Notes: generated by a model not told the origin, from the sequence alone. DNA of 64,000 nucleotides from Pseudomonas allokribbensis (GCF_014863605.1 NZ_CP062252.1:4783001-4847000); one strand, 5' to 3'; numbered from the stretch's first letter, positions 42,665 to 54,204 are shown. Translations and numbers: made by a program.

Positions 42665-43633
42665 TTAGCCGCCAATGATCTTCATGACGGTGGCGCCGCC
42701 GGAGAATGCGACTTCCTGCTTGTCGCCCAAGGCTTTGACCAGCAATCGTTGCAACGCTGGCAGCGCCTCGTGGCGCGGCTTGTCGAGCAGGTCACCGACG
42801 TAGTGACGATTACTCGATGACAGGCAACCATGCAGCCATCCGGTGGATGACAGTCGCAGTCGCGAGCAGGTTCGGCAGAACGGAACGCTTTCGTTGGCGA
42901 TCACACCAAAGTTGCCGAGACCGGGAATTGCATAGCGAACGGCCGTGGCGTCCACCGGCGCGTCGGTTTGCGCGTACTCGTAATGTTCGCCGATCAGGCT
43001 CAGCAACTGTTGCAGGCTGACGAACTGTTGCAGGAAGGCGTTGGAATCAGTGGCCAGGTGGCCCATGCGCATCAGCTCGATGAAGCGCAGTTCAAAGCCA
43101 CGCTCGAGGCAGTAATCGAGCAGCGGCATCACCTGGTCGAGGTTCTGCCCGCGCAACGGCACCATGTTGACCTTGATCTTCATCCCCGCCGCTGCGGCCT
43201 GATCCATGCCGTCGAGCACGGTGGCCAGATCGCCGCCACGGGCAATGCTGCGGAACGCGCCGGCGTCCAGGGTATCGAGGGAAACGTTGATGCGTCGCAG
43301 GCCGGCATCGACCAGCAGCGGGAGTTTTTTCGCCAGGAGCTGGCCGTTGGTGGTCAGGCTGATGTCTTCCAGGCCCATCTTGCCGACGGCGCTCATGAAG
43401 GATTCGAGCTTGGGACTGACCAGCGGCTCGCCGCCAGTGATGCGCAGGCGCTCGATGCCGGCGGCTTCGATCAGATAGGCAACGCCGCGTGCCATGGCCT
43501 CGGCCGACAGTTCATCCTGCGCAGCCACCAGCCGCTTGCCGTTGGGCACGCAGTAGGTACAGGCGTAATTGCAGGCGGAGGTCAGACTGATCCGCAAATT
43601 GCGAAAACGCCTGCCTTGACGGTCAACGATCAT
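42665..43633 (-). CDS. moaA: GTP 3',8-cyclase (MoaA)
   Basis: A 322-residue radical SAM enzyme for the first step of molybdopterin synthesis. The N-terminal cluster is CNYACTYC (CxxxCxxC), the C-terminal cluster CRTCSRLR...GCL (CxxC-x13-C), and the protein ends with the GG pair needed for activity (KIIGG). RITGGEPLVSP is the SAM-binding GGE motif. It is a single gene; other moa genes are not nearby. A truncated REP-like sequence (TTGTGGCGAGGGG) lies at the 3' end. A perfect 12-bp dyad lies 30 bases upstream of the start. Confidence 0.93.
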   Translation of the reverse strand: MIVDRQGRRFRNLRISLTSACNYACTYCVPNGKRLVAAQDELSAEAMARGVAYLIEAAGIERLRITGGEPLVSPKLESFMSAVGKMGLEDISLTTNGQLLAKKLPLLVDAGLRRINVSLDTLDAGAFRSIARGGDLATVLDGMDQAAAAGMKIKVNMVPLRGQNLDQVMPLLDYCLERGFELRFIELMRMGHLATDSNAFLQQFVSLQQLLSLIGEHYEYAQTDAPVDATAVRYAIPGLGNFGVIANESVPFCRTCSRLRLSSTGWLHGCLSSSNRHYVGDLLDKPRHEALPALQRLLVKALGDKQEVAFSGGATVMKIIGG

Positions 43634-43662
43634 GAAGCACTCCGGCGATGGAAAATCGAGCG

Positions 43663-43694
43663 GCTAAAACTTGACTCACAATTCAAGTTTTAGC
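43663..43694. promoter_or_regulatory. Perfect 12-bp dyad upstream of moaA
   Basis: GCTAAAACTTGA / TCAAGTTTTAGC with an 8-base centre, 30 bases before the moaA ATG. There is no T-run, so it is either an operator for a dimeric regulator or a leader hairpin. The spacing does not fit the ANR/FNR box (TTGAT-N4-ATCAA). Confidence 0.6.
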
Positions 43695-43771
43695 AAGCCC
43701 TATGCCTGAGTATATTCCTGCGGTACTGCGCCATGTAGCGAAAAACACGGCGCATAAGGCGACTGAATGAT

Positions 43772-44410
43772 TCAGCTGCTTGGCGTTTCAGGGTCGCGCT
43801 TGCGCTTGTTGCCCATGCGCACGCCGATGTCCATCAGGAACTGGAAGAAACCTTCCTGATCTTCCAGCACGTTGCTCCAGAACGGCGAGTGATACAGCGC
43901 CACAGCGCCGTGCACCAGCGCCCAGGATGCGCAGTAGTGGAAGTACGGCGGCACGTCTTCGAGCTTGCCTTCGCTGATGCGGCCCTTGATGAGCAGGGTC
44001 AGACGTTCGAAGTTCGAGGCACGGATCTTGTGCAGCTCCTCGACCATCTCCGGGACCTGATTGCCCTTGACCACCTTCTCTTCCAGGCGATCGAACAGGC
44101 GATAGCGCTGCGGGTCGCGCATGCGGAATTCAAAGTAGGCACGGGACAGGGCTTCCTTGTCCTTGTCGACATCGGCCGAATGCAACAGCTCGTTCAAGTC
44201 GCGCTCGTAATCGAGCATCAGGCGCAGATAGATTTCCGCCTTGGACTTGAAGTGCTTGTAGATCGTGCCTTTGCCGATACCCACGGCATCAGCAATCATC
44301 TCGACGGTGACACTGTCTTCACCTTGTTCGAGGAACAGCTTGAGCGCGGTATCGAGAATTTCTTGCTCGCGGCGACGAAACTCACGGACCTTACGAGGTT
44401 CTTTGTGCAT
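43772..44410 (-). CDS. TetR/AcrR family transcriptional regulator
   Basis: A 212-residue TetR protein: helix-turn-helix ADAVGIGKGTIYKHFKSKAEIY near residues 40-60 and an all-helical sensor domain. Its position before rgsA and tatD is conserved in pseudomonads. No ligand is known to me. Confidence 0.85.
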   Translation of the reverse strand: MHKEPRKVREFRRREQEILDTALKLFLEQGEDSVTVEMIADAVGIGKGTIYKHFKSKAEIYLRLMLDYERDLNELLHSADVDKDKEALSRAYFEFRMRDPQRYRLFDRLEEKVVKGNQVPEMVEELHKIRASNFERLTLLIKGRISEGKLEDVPPYFHYCASWALVHGAVALYHSPFWSNVLEDQEGFFQFLMDIGVRMGNKRKRDPETPSS

Positions 44411-44625
44411 AAGAAAAGGTCTGTAGGGGTCAAAATTCGAAGCCGCGTATTATGCCTAACTTGCGCAAAAATGCACGGATCATCCGACCATATCTGTGTT
44501 TCTTGTTCATTTCACGAACGTTTCGGGGGGAATGAGAACATAACCGAAGCGAACGTATTCCAAATTTGTTTAAAAACCCCGACCGGCCAACTGGACTGAA
44601 CGCCAGACTGATCAATACTTGAACT
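44411..44625. other. Region between the TetR gene and rgsA
   Basis: About 215 bases with the leftward TetR promoter and the rightward rgsA promoter (CAATACTT at 44613-44620). Relatively AT-rich around 44560. No gene is seen. Confidence 0.6.
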
Positions 44626-44742
44626 GTCGGGCGACATCTCCCCCAAGTGTCGCGCCGGTAAAGGTACCAAAGGACCGCGTGCCTTTGTTTTACTCCTAAT
44701 GGTCTTAACCCGGATTCACCCCCCAGAACCCGGGTTTTTTTT
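44626..44742 (+). ncRNA. rgsA: RgsA (P16) small RNA
   Basis: A plus-strand transcript of about 117 bases between the TetR gene and tatD, the place of RgsA in P. aeruginosa. It begins near GTCGGGCGACATCTCCCCC, contains GGTAAAGGTACCAAAGG, and ends in a strong terminator (AACCCGG / CCGGGTT followed by TTTTTTTT, about 44706-44742). A CAATACTT -10 element (44613-44620) resembles RpoS-type boxes. RgsA is an RpoS- and Gac-dependent stress sRNA. The exact 5' end is estimated. Confidence 0.8.
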
Positions 44743-44751
44743 GCCTGCGAT

Positions 44752-45537
44752 TCAGGCTTTTACGTGCGCCAGCGGAAACAGTCGCTTGAAGTTCTCAGTG
44801 GTCTGCTCGGCAAAGCGCTCGTAGTTCTCGCCCCGCAGCATCGCCAGAAACTCTGCCACTTCCCGCACGTATTGCGGCAGATTCGGCTTGCCGCGATAAG
44901 GGATCGGCGCCAGGTACGGCGAATCGGTTTCCACCAGCAGGCGATCCGCCGGAACCTTGCTCGCCACATCGCGCAGCGCATCGGCATTGCGGAACGTGAC
45001 GATGCCCGACAGGGAGATGTAATAACCCATGTCCAGCGCGGCCTTGGCCATGTCCCAGTCTTCGGTGAAGCAATGCAGCACACCGGCCTGGGGTAGCGCG
45101 GCTTCGCGCAACAACTCAAGCGTGTCGGCGCGGGCGCCACGGGTGTGGATGATCACCGGTTTGCCGGTCTGCTGTGCGGCTTGCAGGTGCAGACGGAAAG
45201 ACTCCTGCTGCAATTCGGCGGCTTCCGGCTCGTAGTGGTAGTCCAGACCGGTTTCGCCGATCGCCACCACTTTCGGGTGATTCAGTTCATGCAGCAGCCA
45301 GTCCAGCGCCGGCGCCGCGCCCGGCTGCACATCCAGCGGATGCACGCCGACCGAACAATCGACGTCGTCGTAACGCTCGGCCAGGGCTTTGACGTCGGCG
45401 GCGTTATCGGCGCTGACGCCAATGCACAGGAAATGCCCGACGCCGCGCTGGCGGGCCGCATCCAGCGCGGCATCCAGGGAACCGTCGTGAACGGCGAGGT
45501 CGAGGCGATCAAGGTGACAATGGGAATCTACGAGCAT
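44752..45537 (-). CDS. tatD: TatD family metal-dependent hydrolase
   Basis: A 261-residue TIM-barrel hydrolase: MLVDSHCHLDRLDL at the start (HxH metal motif), GETGLDYHYEPEA, VIIHTRGA, HCFTEDWDMA and LVETDSPYLAP. TatD-like nucleases act on DNA ends and RNA. It sits 15 bases after pilZ, as in P. aeruginosa. Confidence 0.92.
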   Translation of the reverse strand: MLVDSHCHLDRLDLAVHDGSLDAALDAARQRGVGHFLCIGVSADNAADVKALAERYDDVDCSVGVHPLDVQPGAAPALDWLLHELNHPKVVAIGETGLDYHYEPEAAELQQESFRLHLQAAQQTGKPVIIHTRGARADTLELLREAALPQAGVLHCFTEDWDMAKAALDMGYYISLSGIVTFRNADALRDVASKVPADRLLVETDSPYLAPIPYRGKPNLPQYVREVAEFLAMLRGENYERFAEQTTENFKRLFPLAHVKA

Positions 45538-45552
45538 AAAAAGGACTGCAAC

Positions 45553-45909
45553 TTACATCGTATGAGTGGGACGGTCGGATTTCAGGGCTCCGGCCAGATG
45601 AGTTTCGATGCGACTGCGCGCGGTGTTGTCGCCATCGTTGAATTGCACGCCGACGCCGGCAGCGCGGTTGCCCTGGGCGCCTTTGGGGGTGATCCAGGCG
45701 ACTTTGCCGGCCACCGGTATCTTTTCCGCCTCATCCATCAGGTGCAGCAGCATGAACACCTCGTCGCCCAACTTGTAGCTCTTGTTGGTCGGGATGAACA
45801 AGCCACCGTTCCTGATGAACGGCATGTAAGCGGCGTAAAGGACAGACTTGTCCTTGATGGTCAGGGACAAGATGCCGTTGCGCGGCCCCGGGCTGACGGG
45901 TTCATTCAT
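45553..45909 (-). CDS. pilZ: Type IV pilus protein PilZ
   Basis: A 118-residue PilZ of the type IV pilus class, closely following P. aeruginosa PilZ: LSLTIKDKSVLYAAYMPFI, GGLFIPTNKSYKLGDEVFM and GNRAAGVGVQFN. The RxxxR c-di-GMP signature is absent, as in other PilZ proper proteins, which work through PilF/PilB. The ATG at 45909 follows GGAGG by five bases. Confidence 0.93.
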   Translation of the reverse strand: MNEPVSPGPRNGILSLTIKDKSVLYAAYMPFIRNGGLFIPTNKSYKLGDEVFMLLHLMDEAEKIPVAGKVAWITPKGAQGNRAAGVGVQFNDGDNTARSRIETHLAGALKSDRPTHTM

Positions 45910-45951
45910 GTTGACCTCCACTGCTGATGTTCAGAGTCTAGGTACACATTC

Positions 45952-47569
<1,618 letters not shown>

Positions 47570-47579
47570 TTAATCAAAG

Positions 47580-48761
47580 TCATTGCGCGGTTTGCGGTGC
47601 GGCCGCTTCGGTTTCCGGAGTCGGCGCGGGCTCCTGGGCAGGAACCTGCGGCAACGATTCTGGCGCAGTGTCGGGTGATGCGGCAGGAACGGTTTCGCTA
47701 TTTGCTGGATTGGCTTCCGGTGCCGACGCTGGCGCAGGGCTCGAACGGTAATCCGAGCGTCGTTTGAGCTGGAACTCACGCACCGCACTGTTGTGCGCAT
47801 CGAGGTCGTCAGAGAACACATGGCTGCCATCGCCACGAGCTACAAAGTAGAGGCTGGTGCCTTCCACCGGGTTCAACGCGGCGTGAATCGCCTCGCGGCC
47901 AACCATCGCAATCGGCGTCGGCGGCAGCCCCGGAATCATATAAGTGTTGTACGGCGTGGCTTCCTTGAGATGCGCACGAGTCAGCTTGCCGTTGTAGCGA
48001 TCACCCAGGCCGTAGATCACCGTCGGATCAGTCTGCAACTGCATGCCCAGCGCCATGCGACGTACGAACACGCCGGCAATCTGGCCACGCTCCTGCGGAA
48101 CGCCGGTTTCCTTCTCCACCAGTGACGCCATGATCAGCGCCTGGTAAGGCTCGGTGTAGGGCGCATCGGTGGAGCGGCTTTCCCATTCCTTGGCCAGCAC
48201 TTCGTCGAGGCGGTCGAAGGCCTTTTTCAGCAACTCGGTATCGGAGACCCCGCGCACGAAACGGTAGGTGTCGGGGAAGAACCGACCTTCGGGAAACAAG
48301 CCCTTGTGGCCGATTTTGGCCATCACATCGCTGTCGCTCAGACCGGTCAGGGTCTGCTCGATCTTTTCGTCTTTCGACAAAGCGGCGCGCACCTGATGGA
48401 AGTTCCAGCCTTCGACGAGGGTCAGGCTGTACTGAACCACTTCGCCACGCTTCCACAGATCGATCAGACCCTTGACGGTCATGCCCGGCTGCATGCGGTA
48501 CTCGCCCGTGTGAATCGGGGTGCCCGTCAGATTGAAACGCCAATAAATGCGTAGCCAGAAAGCGTCCTTGATCACGCCATCGGCTTCAAGTCCGAGAAGG
48601 GTGCGGGTCGGCGTGGAACCCTTGGGCACATCCAGCAGTTCTTCCTGCGTGATATTCAAAGGCTGTTCCAGTGCCGAATGAATCTTCCAGGCGCTGGCGC
48701 CCAGCAGCAGCCCTGCCAGAACCAGTCCGGTTTCCAGCAGCAGCAAAAGTTTACGTCTCAC
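47580..48761 (-). CDS. mltG: Endolytic peptidoglycan transglycosylase MltG
   Basis: A 393-residue YceG/MltG protein with an N-terminal membrane anchor (residues about 5-25), a LysM-like domain, and the catalytic glutamate in MASLVEKETGVPQER followed by LQTDPTVIYGLG and HLKEATPYNTYMIPGLPP. It cleaves nascent glycan strands. The last ~55 residues are an Ala/Pro/Glu-rich tail that is longer than in enteric MltG. Confidence 0.95.
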   Translation of the reverse strand: MRRKLLLLLETGLVLAGLLLGASAWKIHSALEQPLNITQEELLDVPKGSTPTRTLLGLEADGVIKDAFWLRIYWRFNLTGTPIHTGEYRMQPGMTVKGLIDLWKRGEVVQYSLTLVEGWNFHQVRAALSKDEKIEQTLTGLSDSDVMAKIGHKGLFPEGRFFPDTYRFVRGVSDTELLKKAFDRLDEVLAKEWESRSTDAPYTEPYQALIMASLVEKETGVPQERGQIAGVFVRRMALGMQLQTDPTVIYGLGDRYNGKLTRAHLKEATPYNTYMIPGLPPTPIAMVGREAIHAALNPVEGTSLYFVARGDGSHVFSDDLDAHNSAVREFQLKRRSDYRSSPAPASAPEANPANSETVPAASPDTAPESLPQVPAQEPAPTPETEAAAPQTAQ

Positions 48762-48764
48762 GAA

Positions 48765-49580
48765 TCAGGCATCCAGTAGCGTGCGGGCAATGGTTTGCAG
48801 TTTACGGGTGAGCGGCCCAACCGGCCAGCTCAGTGCAGCGTACGCGCGTACCGGCCAGACGCCATACACGCTGTTGCAGACAAAGACTTCATCAGCCCAT
48901 TGCAGCTGATCAAGGCTGATATCGGTGATTTGTGTGGAGATACCCGCTGACGCTGCCTGAAACAATAGTTCGGCGCGCATTACACCGGCCACCCCGCAGC
49001 GTTTCAGATCCGCCGTGACCAGCACGCCATCGCGCACCAGAAACAGGTTGCTGAACACACCTTCGATCACACGGCCCGCCTGGTCGAGCATCAAGCCTTC
49101 GGCGTGCTCGCTGTCTTGCCATTCGGCGCGAGCGAGGACTTGTTCCAGACGATTGAGATGTTTGAGACCTGCCAGCAAGGGCTGGACAGATAAACGCGTC
49201 GTACACGGAAACAGGCGAACGCCTTGCTCGCCATGGACGGCAGGATAAGCAACGGGAGGATTGCCTTGCAGAATGCGTCGGCCCGGCGCCGAAGGGTCCG
49301 GCGCATAACCGCGCAAACCGTCGCCACGGGTGAGGATGAGCTTGAGCACACCCTCGCCCATGGCCGCTGCATAGGCTTGCAGCTCGCTACGGATCAGCTC
49401 GATGTCGGCCGCGATGGCCAGGCGTGAGCAGCCTTCGGCCAGTCGCGCCACGTGACGCTCCAGCAGCAAAGGTTGGCCGTTACGCACGGCGATGGTCTCG
49501 AACAGACCGTCGCCGTAAGCCAGGCCGCGATCTTTCAGCGACAGAGTGTCAGCCGGTTGACCGTCGACCCAGCAGTCCAT
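48765..49580 (-). CDS. pabC: Aminodeoxychorismate lyase
   Basis: A 271-residue class IV PLP enzyme: GLAYGDGLFETIAV, the lysine region LLAGLKHLNRLEQVLA, and VIEGVFSNLFLVRDGVLVT. It makes p-aminobenzoate for folate. Its ATG overlaps the fabF stop (ATGA at 49580). Position between fabF and mltG is conserved. Confidence 0.93.
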   Translation of the reverse strand: MDCWVDGQPADTLSLKDRGLAYGDGLFETIAVRNGQPLLLERHVARLAEGCSRLAIAADIELIRSELQAYAAAMGEGVLKLILTRGDGLRGYAPDPSAPGRRILQGNPPVAYPAVHGEQGVRLFPCTTRLSVQPLLAGLKHLNRLEQVLARAEWQDSEHAEGLMLDQAGRVIEGVFSNLFLVRDGVLVTADLKRCGVAGVMRAELLFQAASAGISTQITDISLDQLQWADEVFVCNSVYGVWPVRAYAALSWPVGPLTRKLQTIARTLLDA

Positions 49581-50824
49581 CAGCCGGCGAACCGACGGAA
49601 CGCCAACGTGCCGTTGGTGCCGCCAAACCCGAACGAGTTGGACAGCACGACATCGATGTCCATGTTGCGCGCAGTGTGCGGCACAAAGTCGAGATCGCAG
49701 CCTTCATCCGGCTCATCGAGGTTGATGGTCGGCGGCGCCACCTGGCTGTTGATCGCCAGCACGCTGAAGATCGCCTCGACCGCGCCCGCTGCACCCAACA
49801 GGTGACCGGTCATGGACTTGGTGGAGCTGACCGCCAGTTTGTAGGCGTGATCACCGAACACCGACTTGATCGCATTGGCTTCGGCGAGGTCGCCGGCCGG
49901 CGTCGAAGTACCGTGAGCGTTGATGTATTGCACTTGATCGACGTTGATCTTCGCGTCACGCAGCGCATTGGTGATGCAACGCGCAGCACCGGCACCGTCG
50001 GCAGGTGGCGATGTCATGTGGAACGCATCGCCACTGGTGCCGAAACCGATCAGCTCGGCGTAGATGGTCGCGCCACGGGCCTTGGCGTGTTCGAGTTCTT
50101 CGAGCACCAGGGCGCCGGCACCGTCGGACAGGACGAAGCCGTCACGGCCCTTGTCCCACGGACGGCTGGCACGGGTCGGTTCGTCGTTGCGGGTCGACAG
50201 TGCGCGGGAGGCGCCAAAGCCGCCCATGCCCAGACCGCACGCGGCCATCTCGGCACCGCCGGCAATCATCACGTCGGCTTCGTCGTACATGATGTTGCGG
50301 GCTGCCATGCCGATGCAGTGCGTACCGGTGGTACACGCTGTGGCGATGGCGTAGTTAGGCCCCTGTGCACCCAGGTGGATGGACAGGAAACCGGAAATCA
50401 TATTGATGATCGAGCCAGGCACAAAGAACGGAGAAATCCGGCGCGGGCCGGTTTCGTGCAGGGTGCGACTGGTTTCTTCGATGTTGGTCAGACCGCCGAT
50501 ACCCGAACCCATGGCCACGCCAATGCGTTCACGGTTGGCATCGGTGACTTCCAGGCCAGCATTGCGTACGGCTTGAAAGCCGGCCGCCAGACCGTACTGA
50601 ATGAACAGGTCGAGCTTGCGCGCTTCCTTGACCGACAGGTATTCCTCGACATTGAAGCCCTTTACCGAGCCGCCAAAGCGGGTGGAATAGGCAGAAAGGT
50701 CGGTGTGTTCGATCAGACCAATGCCACTGCGGCCAGCCAGAATGCCCTGCCAACTGCTCGGCACATCCGTGCCCAGTGGCGACAACATACCCATACCGGT
50801 GACTACGACGCGTCTACGCGACAC
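49580..50824 (-). CDS. fabF: 3-oxoacyl-ACP synthase II
   Basis: A 414-residue condensing enzyme with the active-site Cys in [12 protein letters not shown], His in [11 protein letters not shown] and His in [17 protein letters not shown] at 50824 is the start ([18 protein letters not shown]), five bases after AGGAGA; the longer frame lacks a ribosome site. It elongates fatty acyl-ACP chains. A terminator between acpP and fabF partly separates it from acpP. Confidence 0.97.
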   Translation of the reverse strand: MSRRRVVVTGMGMLSPLGTDVPSSWQGILAGRSGIGLIEHTDLSAYSTRFGGSVKGFNVEEYLSVKEARKLDLFIQYGLAAGFQAVRNAGLEVTDANRERIGVAMGSGIGGLTNIEETSRTLHETGPRRISPFFVPGSIINMISGFLSIHLGAQGPNYAIATACTTGTHCIGMAARNIMYDEADVMIAGGAEMAACGLGMGGFGASRALSTRNDEPTRASRPWDKGRDGFVLSDGAGALVLEELEHAKARGATIYAELIGFGTSGDAFHMTSPPADGAGAARCITNALRDAKINVDQVQYINAHGTSTPAGDLAEANAIKSVFGDHAYKLAVSSTKSMTGHLLGAAGAVEAIFSVLAINSQVAPPTINLDEPDEGCDLDFVPHTARNMDIDVVLSNSFGFGGTNGTLAFRRFAG

Positions 50825-50869
50825 AGCACTCTCCTTTTTCAAATGACGACTTTGCATCAGGCCTAAAGA

Positions 50870-50904
50870 AAAAACCGCACGCCATGATGGCAGTGCGGTT
50901 TTTC
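50870..50904 (-). terminator. Terminator between acpP and fabF
   Basis: Stem AAACCGCAC / GTGCGGTTT with a 12-base loop and T-runs on the minus strand side. It probably reduces read-through from the highly expressed acpP into fabF. Confidence 0.85.
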
Positions 50905-50932
50905 CATGACAGCAAGCAACGATTACAAACTA

Positions 50933-51169
50933 TTACGCCTGGTGGCTAGTAACGTAGTCGATTGCAGCTTGTACAGTAGTGATCTTCTCAGCTTCTTCGT
51001 CAGGGATTTCGGTCTCGAATTCCTCTTCCAGAGCCATCACCAGCTCAACGGTGTCAAGGGAGTCGGCACCCAGGTCTTCTACGAAGGAAGCGGTGTTTAC
51101 CACTTCTTCTTCTTTAACACCCAGTTGCTCGGCAACGATTTTCTTGACGCGCTCTTCGATGGTGCTCAT
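50933..51169 (-). CDS. acpP: Acyl carrier protein
   Basis: A 78-residue ACP, acidic, with the phosphopantetheine serine in [11 protein letters not shown]. Monocistronic appearance with a promoter region before it (51170-51365) and a strong terminator after it. Confidence 0.98.
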   Translation of the reverse strand: MSTIEERVKKIVAEQLGVKEEEVVNTASFVEDLGADSLDTVELVMALEEEFETEIPDEEAEKITTVQAAIDYVTSHQA

Positions 51170-51365
51170 ACCTTGTTTTCACTCCTAATGGACAAATTCA
51201 GGCAGCTGGCCAGTGGGTAAGTGTATAGAAAGACTTTTCAGCTTTTCAACTGAAAGCTTCACTCCTCAAACCCTGCGGCCCTCTGCCTATAAATAGATTG
51301 CAGCTTTATAACGGATTTTAGACAGCTCGTATGACATTTTTTTGAAGCAATCCGTCACATTTGAA

Positions 51366-52109
51366 TTACATGTACATCCCGCCGTTAACCGGGATTGTAG
51401 CCCCGGTCACGTATGCCGCACCGTCGGATGCAAGAAAAGCGACCACGGACGCGATCTCTTGAGCTTGTCCCAGACGGCCCAGCGGAATCTGCGTCTGCAA
51501 GGCTTCACGCTGTGCTTCAGGCAGCTCGCGGGTCATATCGGTGTCGATGAACCCTGGGGTCACCGAGTTGACCGTAATCGAACGCGAACCGACTTCACGC
51601 GCCATGGCACGGCTGAAACCTTCCAGACCGGCCTTGGCGGCTGCATAGTTTACTTGGCCTGCGTTGCCCATGGCACCCACCACCGAGCCAATACTGATAA
51701 TTCGACCCCAACGCGCCTTGGTCATGCCGCGCAGAACGCCCTTGGACAGGCGATACAGACTGTTCAGGTTGGTATCGATCACGTCGTACCACTCGTCGTC
51801 TTTCATGCGCATCATCAGGTTATCGCGGGTGATGCCAGCATTGTTGACCAGGATCGCGACCGGAGCACCGAACTGCTCCTGGATGCTTGCAAGCACCTTG
51901 GTGACCGATTCGTCGCTGGTGACGTTCAGTTCGAAACCTGCGCCCTGAATGCCGTTTTCCTTCAGGGTCGCAGCAATGCGCTCGGCGCCGGAAGCGGAAG
52001 TCGCGGTGCCAACAACGATGGCGCCCTGACGACCCAGTTCCAGTGCGATAGCCTGGCCGATACCACGGCTTGCGCCGGTGACCAGTGCAACTTTACCTTG
52101 CAGACTCAT
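51366..52109 (-). CDS. fabG: 3-oxoacyl-ACP reductase
   Basis: A 247-residue SDR: VTGASRGIGQAIA, NNAGITRDNL, ISIGSVVGAMG and Tyr/Lys in VNYAAAKAGLEG. ATG at 52109 (MSLQGKVALVTG) is the family start. It lies 16 bases after fabD. Confidence 0.97.
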   Translation of the reverse strand: MSLQGKVALVTGASRGIGQAIALELGRQGAIVVGTATSASGAERIAATLKENGIQGAGFELNVTSDESVTKVLASIQEQFGAPVAILVNNAGITRDNLMMRMKDDEWYDVIDTNLNSLYRLSKGVLRGMTKARWGRIISIGSVVGAMGNAGQVNYAAAKAGLEGFSRAMAREVGSRSITVNSVTPGFIDTDMTRELPEAQREALQTQIPLGRLGQAQEIASVVAFLASDGAAYVTGATIPVNGGMYM

Positions 52110-52125
52110 GCAAGTTTCTCCTGAT

Positions 52126-53064
52126 TCAGACAATCGCTGCACGAGCGGCAGCGAAAGCGTCTGGGGTATTGAGGTTGGAAGTCGAAACGCCTTCGGCGCA
52201 ACGTTTGTTCAGACCGGCAAGCACTTTGCCAGGGCCGCACTCGACCAGATTGGTCGCGCCTTTCGCTGCCAGAGTCTGTACGGACTCGACCCAGCGAACC
52301 GGCTTGTAGAGTTGTTCCAGCAGATCACGCTTGAGGGTTTCCAGATCCGCCGGCACCTGAGCGCTGACGTTCTGCACCACAGGGATCTGCGGCGCCTGCC
52401 AGTCGATGGCAGCGATGGATTCGGCAAAGCGCTCGGCAGCCGGACGCATCAGTTCGCAGTGCGACGGCACGCTGACCGGCAGCGGCATGGCACGCTTGGC
52501 GCCACGAGCCTTGCAGCCTTCGATGGCGCGCTCAACTGCGGCCTTGGCACCGGCGATCACCACCTGGCCCGGGGAGTTGAAGTTCACCGCGCTGACCACG
52601 TCGCCTTGCGCCGCTTCGGCACAGGCTGCCAGCACGTCGGCGTCTTCCAGACCGAGGATGGCAGCCATGCCGCCCTGCCCGGCCGGAACGGCTTCCTGCA
52701 TCAGCTGGCCACGGCGCTCGACGAGCTTCACCGCGTCCGCCAGGCTCAGGCTGCCCGCAGCGACCAGCGCGCTGTACTCACCCAGGCTGTGACCGGCAAC
52801 GAACGCCGGGCGCGCACCACCTTCCGCCAGCCACAGACGCCACAGGGCGATCGAAGCGGTCAGAATGGCCGGTTGGGTTTTGTCGGTTTGATTGAGCAGC
52901 TCTTCCGGACCCTGCTGGGTCAGCGCCCACAGGTCGTAGCCCAGAGCATCGGATGCTTCTTTGAAAGTTTCGAGGATCAGCGGATGTTGCGCGCCCAGCT
53001 CGGCCAGCATGCCGAGGGACTGCGAACCCTGTCCTGGAAAGACGAATGCGAGGGAAGCAGACAT
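52126..53064 (-). CDS. fabD: Malonyl-CoA:ACP transacylase
   Basis: A 312-residue acyltransferase: FVFPGQGSQ, catalytic Ser in GHSLGEYSALVAAG, and His in SVPSHCELMRPA. It loads malonyl groups on ACP. Confidence 0.97.
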   Translation of the reverse strand: MSASLAFVFPGQGSQSLGMLAELGAQHPLILETFKEASDALGYDLWALTQQGPEELLNQTDKTQPAILTASIALWRLWLAEGGARPAFVAGHSLGEYSALVAAGSLSLADAVKLVERRGQLMQEAVPAGQGGMAAILGLEDADVLAACAEAAQGDVVSAVNFNSPGQVVIAGAKAAVERAIEGCKARGAKRAMPLPVSVPSHCELMRPAAERFAESIAAIDWQAPQIPVVQNVSAQVPADLETLKRDLLEQLYKPVRWVESVQTLAAKGATNLVECGPGKVLAGLNKRCAEGVSTSNLNTPDAFAAARAAIV

Positions 53065-53189
53065 GTAACAAGCCCCTAATGATCTTGTCGTCGGAAAAAT
53101 GGCATCCCGCTAGAGGGACGCAAGAAACTGACAGTTGGATGGCCCTTTGAACCGGGCGGTCACATTTAAGCATTGTCCGACGAAAACGC

Positions 53190-54200
53190 CTAAGACAACA
53201 AATCCTCCAGACGGCCGTGCAGGCGCTCGGGAAGGTTCTCCTGAATCTCGATCAATGCCCGCTGAATGGCGCTCTGAAACCCCTGAACCCCGGCCGAACC
53301 GTGACTTTTCACCACGATCCCCTGCAAGCCCAGAAAGCTTGCACCGTTGTGTCTCGCAGGCGCCAGATCAGCCTGCAGACGCTTCATCAGGGGCAGCGCC
53401 AGAGCGCCGACAGCGCGGGAGGCAAGGTTTTTCTTGAACAAGGCCTCGATGCGCGCCGCGATCATCGTCGCCAGACCTTCGCTGGACTTGAGCAGGATGT
53501 TGCCGACAAAACCGTCGCAAACCACCACATCCGCCTCGCCGCGATACAAGCCGTCGCCTTCAATGAAACCGATGTAGTTAATGCCCCGGGCCGCCTGCAA
53601 CAGCGTCGCAGCCAGCTTGACCTGCTGATTGCCCTTGATGTCCTCGGTGCCAATGTTCAGCAACGCGACACGCGGGCGGGCAATGCCCAGCGTTTGTGCG
53701 GCCACAGACCCCATCACAGCGAACTGCAACAGATGCTCGGCACTGCAATCGACGTTGGCGCCCAGATCGAGCAACTGGCAATAGCCCTTCTGCGTAGGGA
53801 TCGCCGCGACCATGGCCGGACGATCAATCCCCGGCAGGGTCTTGAGCACAAATCGCGACAGCGCCATCAGCGCACCGGTATTGCCGGCACTGACACAGGC
53901 CTGAACCTTGCCATCACGCAGCAATTCGAGGGCGACACGCATCGACGAGTCCGGCTTGCCACGCAGAGCCTGGGCAGGTTTTTCGTCCATGGTGATGACT
54001 TCGGACGCCGGAACAATCGTCAGGCGCGCGCGATCGGCAGCCGATTGGCCGATGATCAATTCTTCAAGAAGGGAGGGTTGACCGACGAGGGTCAGGTGCA
54101 GCGAGGGCGTAGCAGAAAGGCAAGCAAGGCTGGCCTGAACAATGCTGCGGGGACCGAAGTCCCCGCCCATTGCGTCAATCGCGATGACTTGAGCGGACAA
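53190..54200 (-). CDS. plsX: Phosphate acyltransferase PlsX
   Basis: A 336-residue Pls[37 protein letters not shown] and [15 protein letters not shown]. It makes acyl-phosphate for phospholipid synthesis. It starts four bases after rpmF, a conserved coupling. Confidence 0.96.
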   Translation of the reverse strand: MSAQVIAIDAMGGDFGPRSIVQASLACLSATPSLHLTLVGQPSLLEELIIGQSAADRARLTIVPASEVITMDEKPAQALRGKPDSSMRVALELLRDGKVQACVSAGNTGALMALSRFVLKTLPGIDRPAMVAAIPTQKGYCQLLDLGANVDCSAEHLLQFAVMGSVAAQTLGIARPRVALLNIGTEDIKGNQQVKLAATLLQAARGINYIGFIEGDGLYRGEADVVVCDGFVGNILLKSSEGLATMIAARIEALFKKNLASRAVGALALPLMKRLQADLAPARHNGASFLGLQGIVVKSHGSAGVQGFQSAIQRALIEIQENLPERLHGRLEDLLS

Positions 54201-54204
54201 GTGA

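Noticed and set aside
42650..42669. REP-like sequence TTGTGGCGAGGGG at the 3' end of moaA
   Set aside because: Only one half of the usual P. fluorescens REP is present and no pairing partner is seen, so it is not listed as an element.
43671..43686. ANR/FNR box in the moaA dyad
   Set aside because: The TTGA and TCAA halves are separated by eight bases, not the six of the ANR/FNR consensus.
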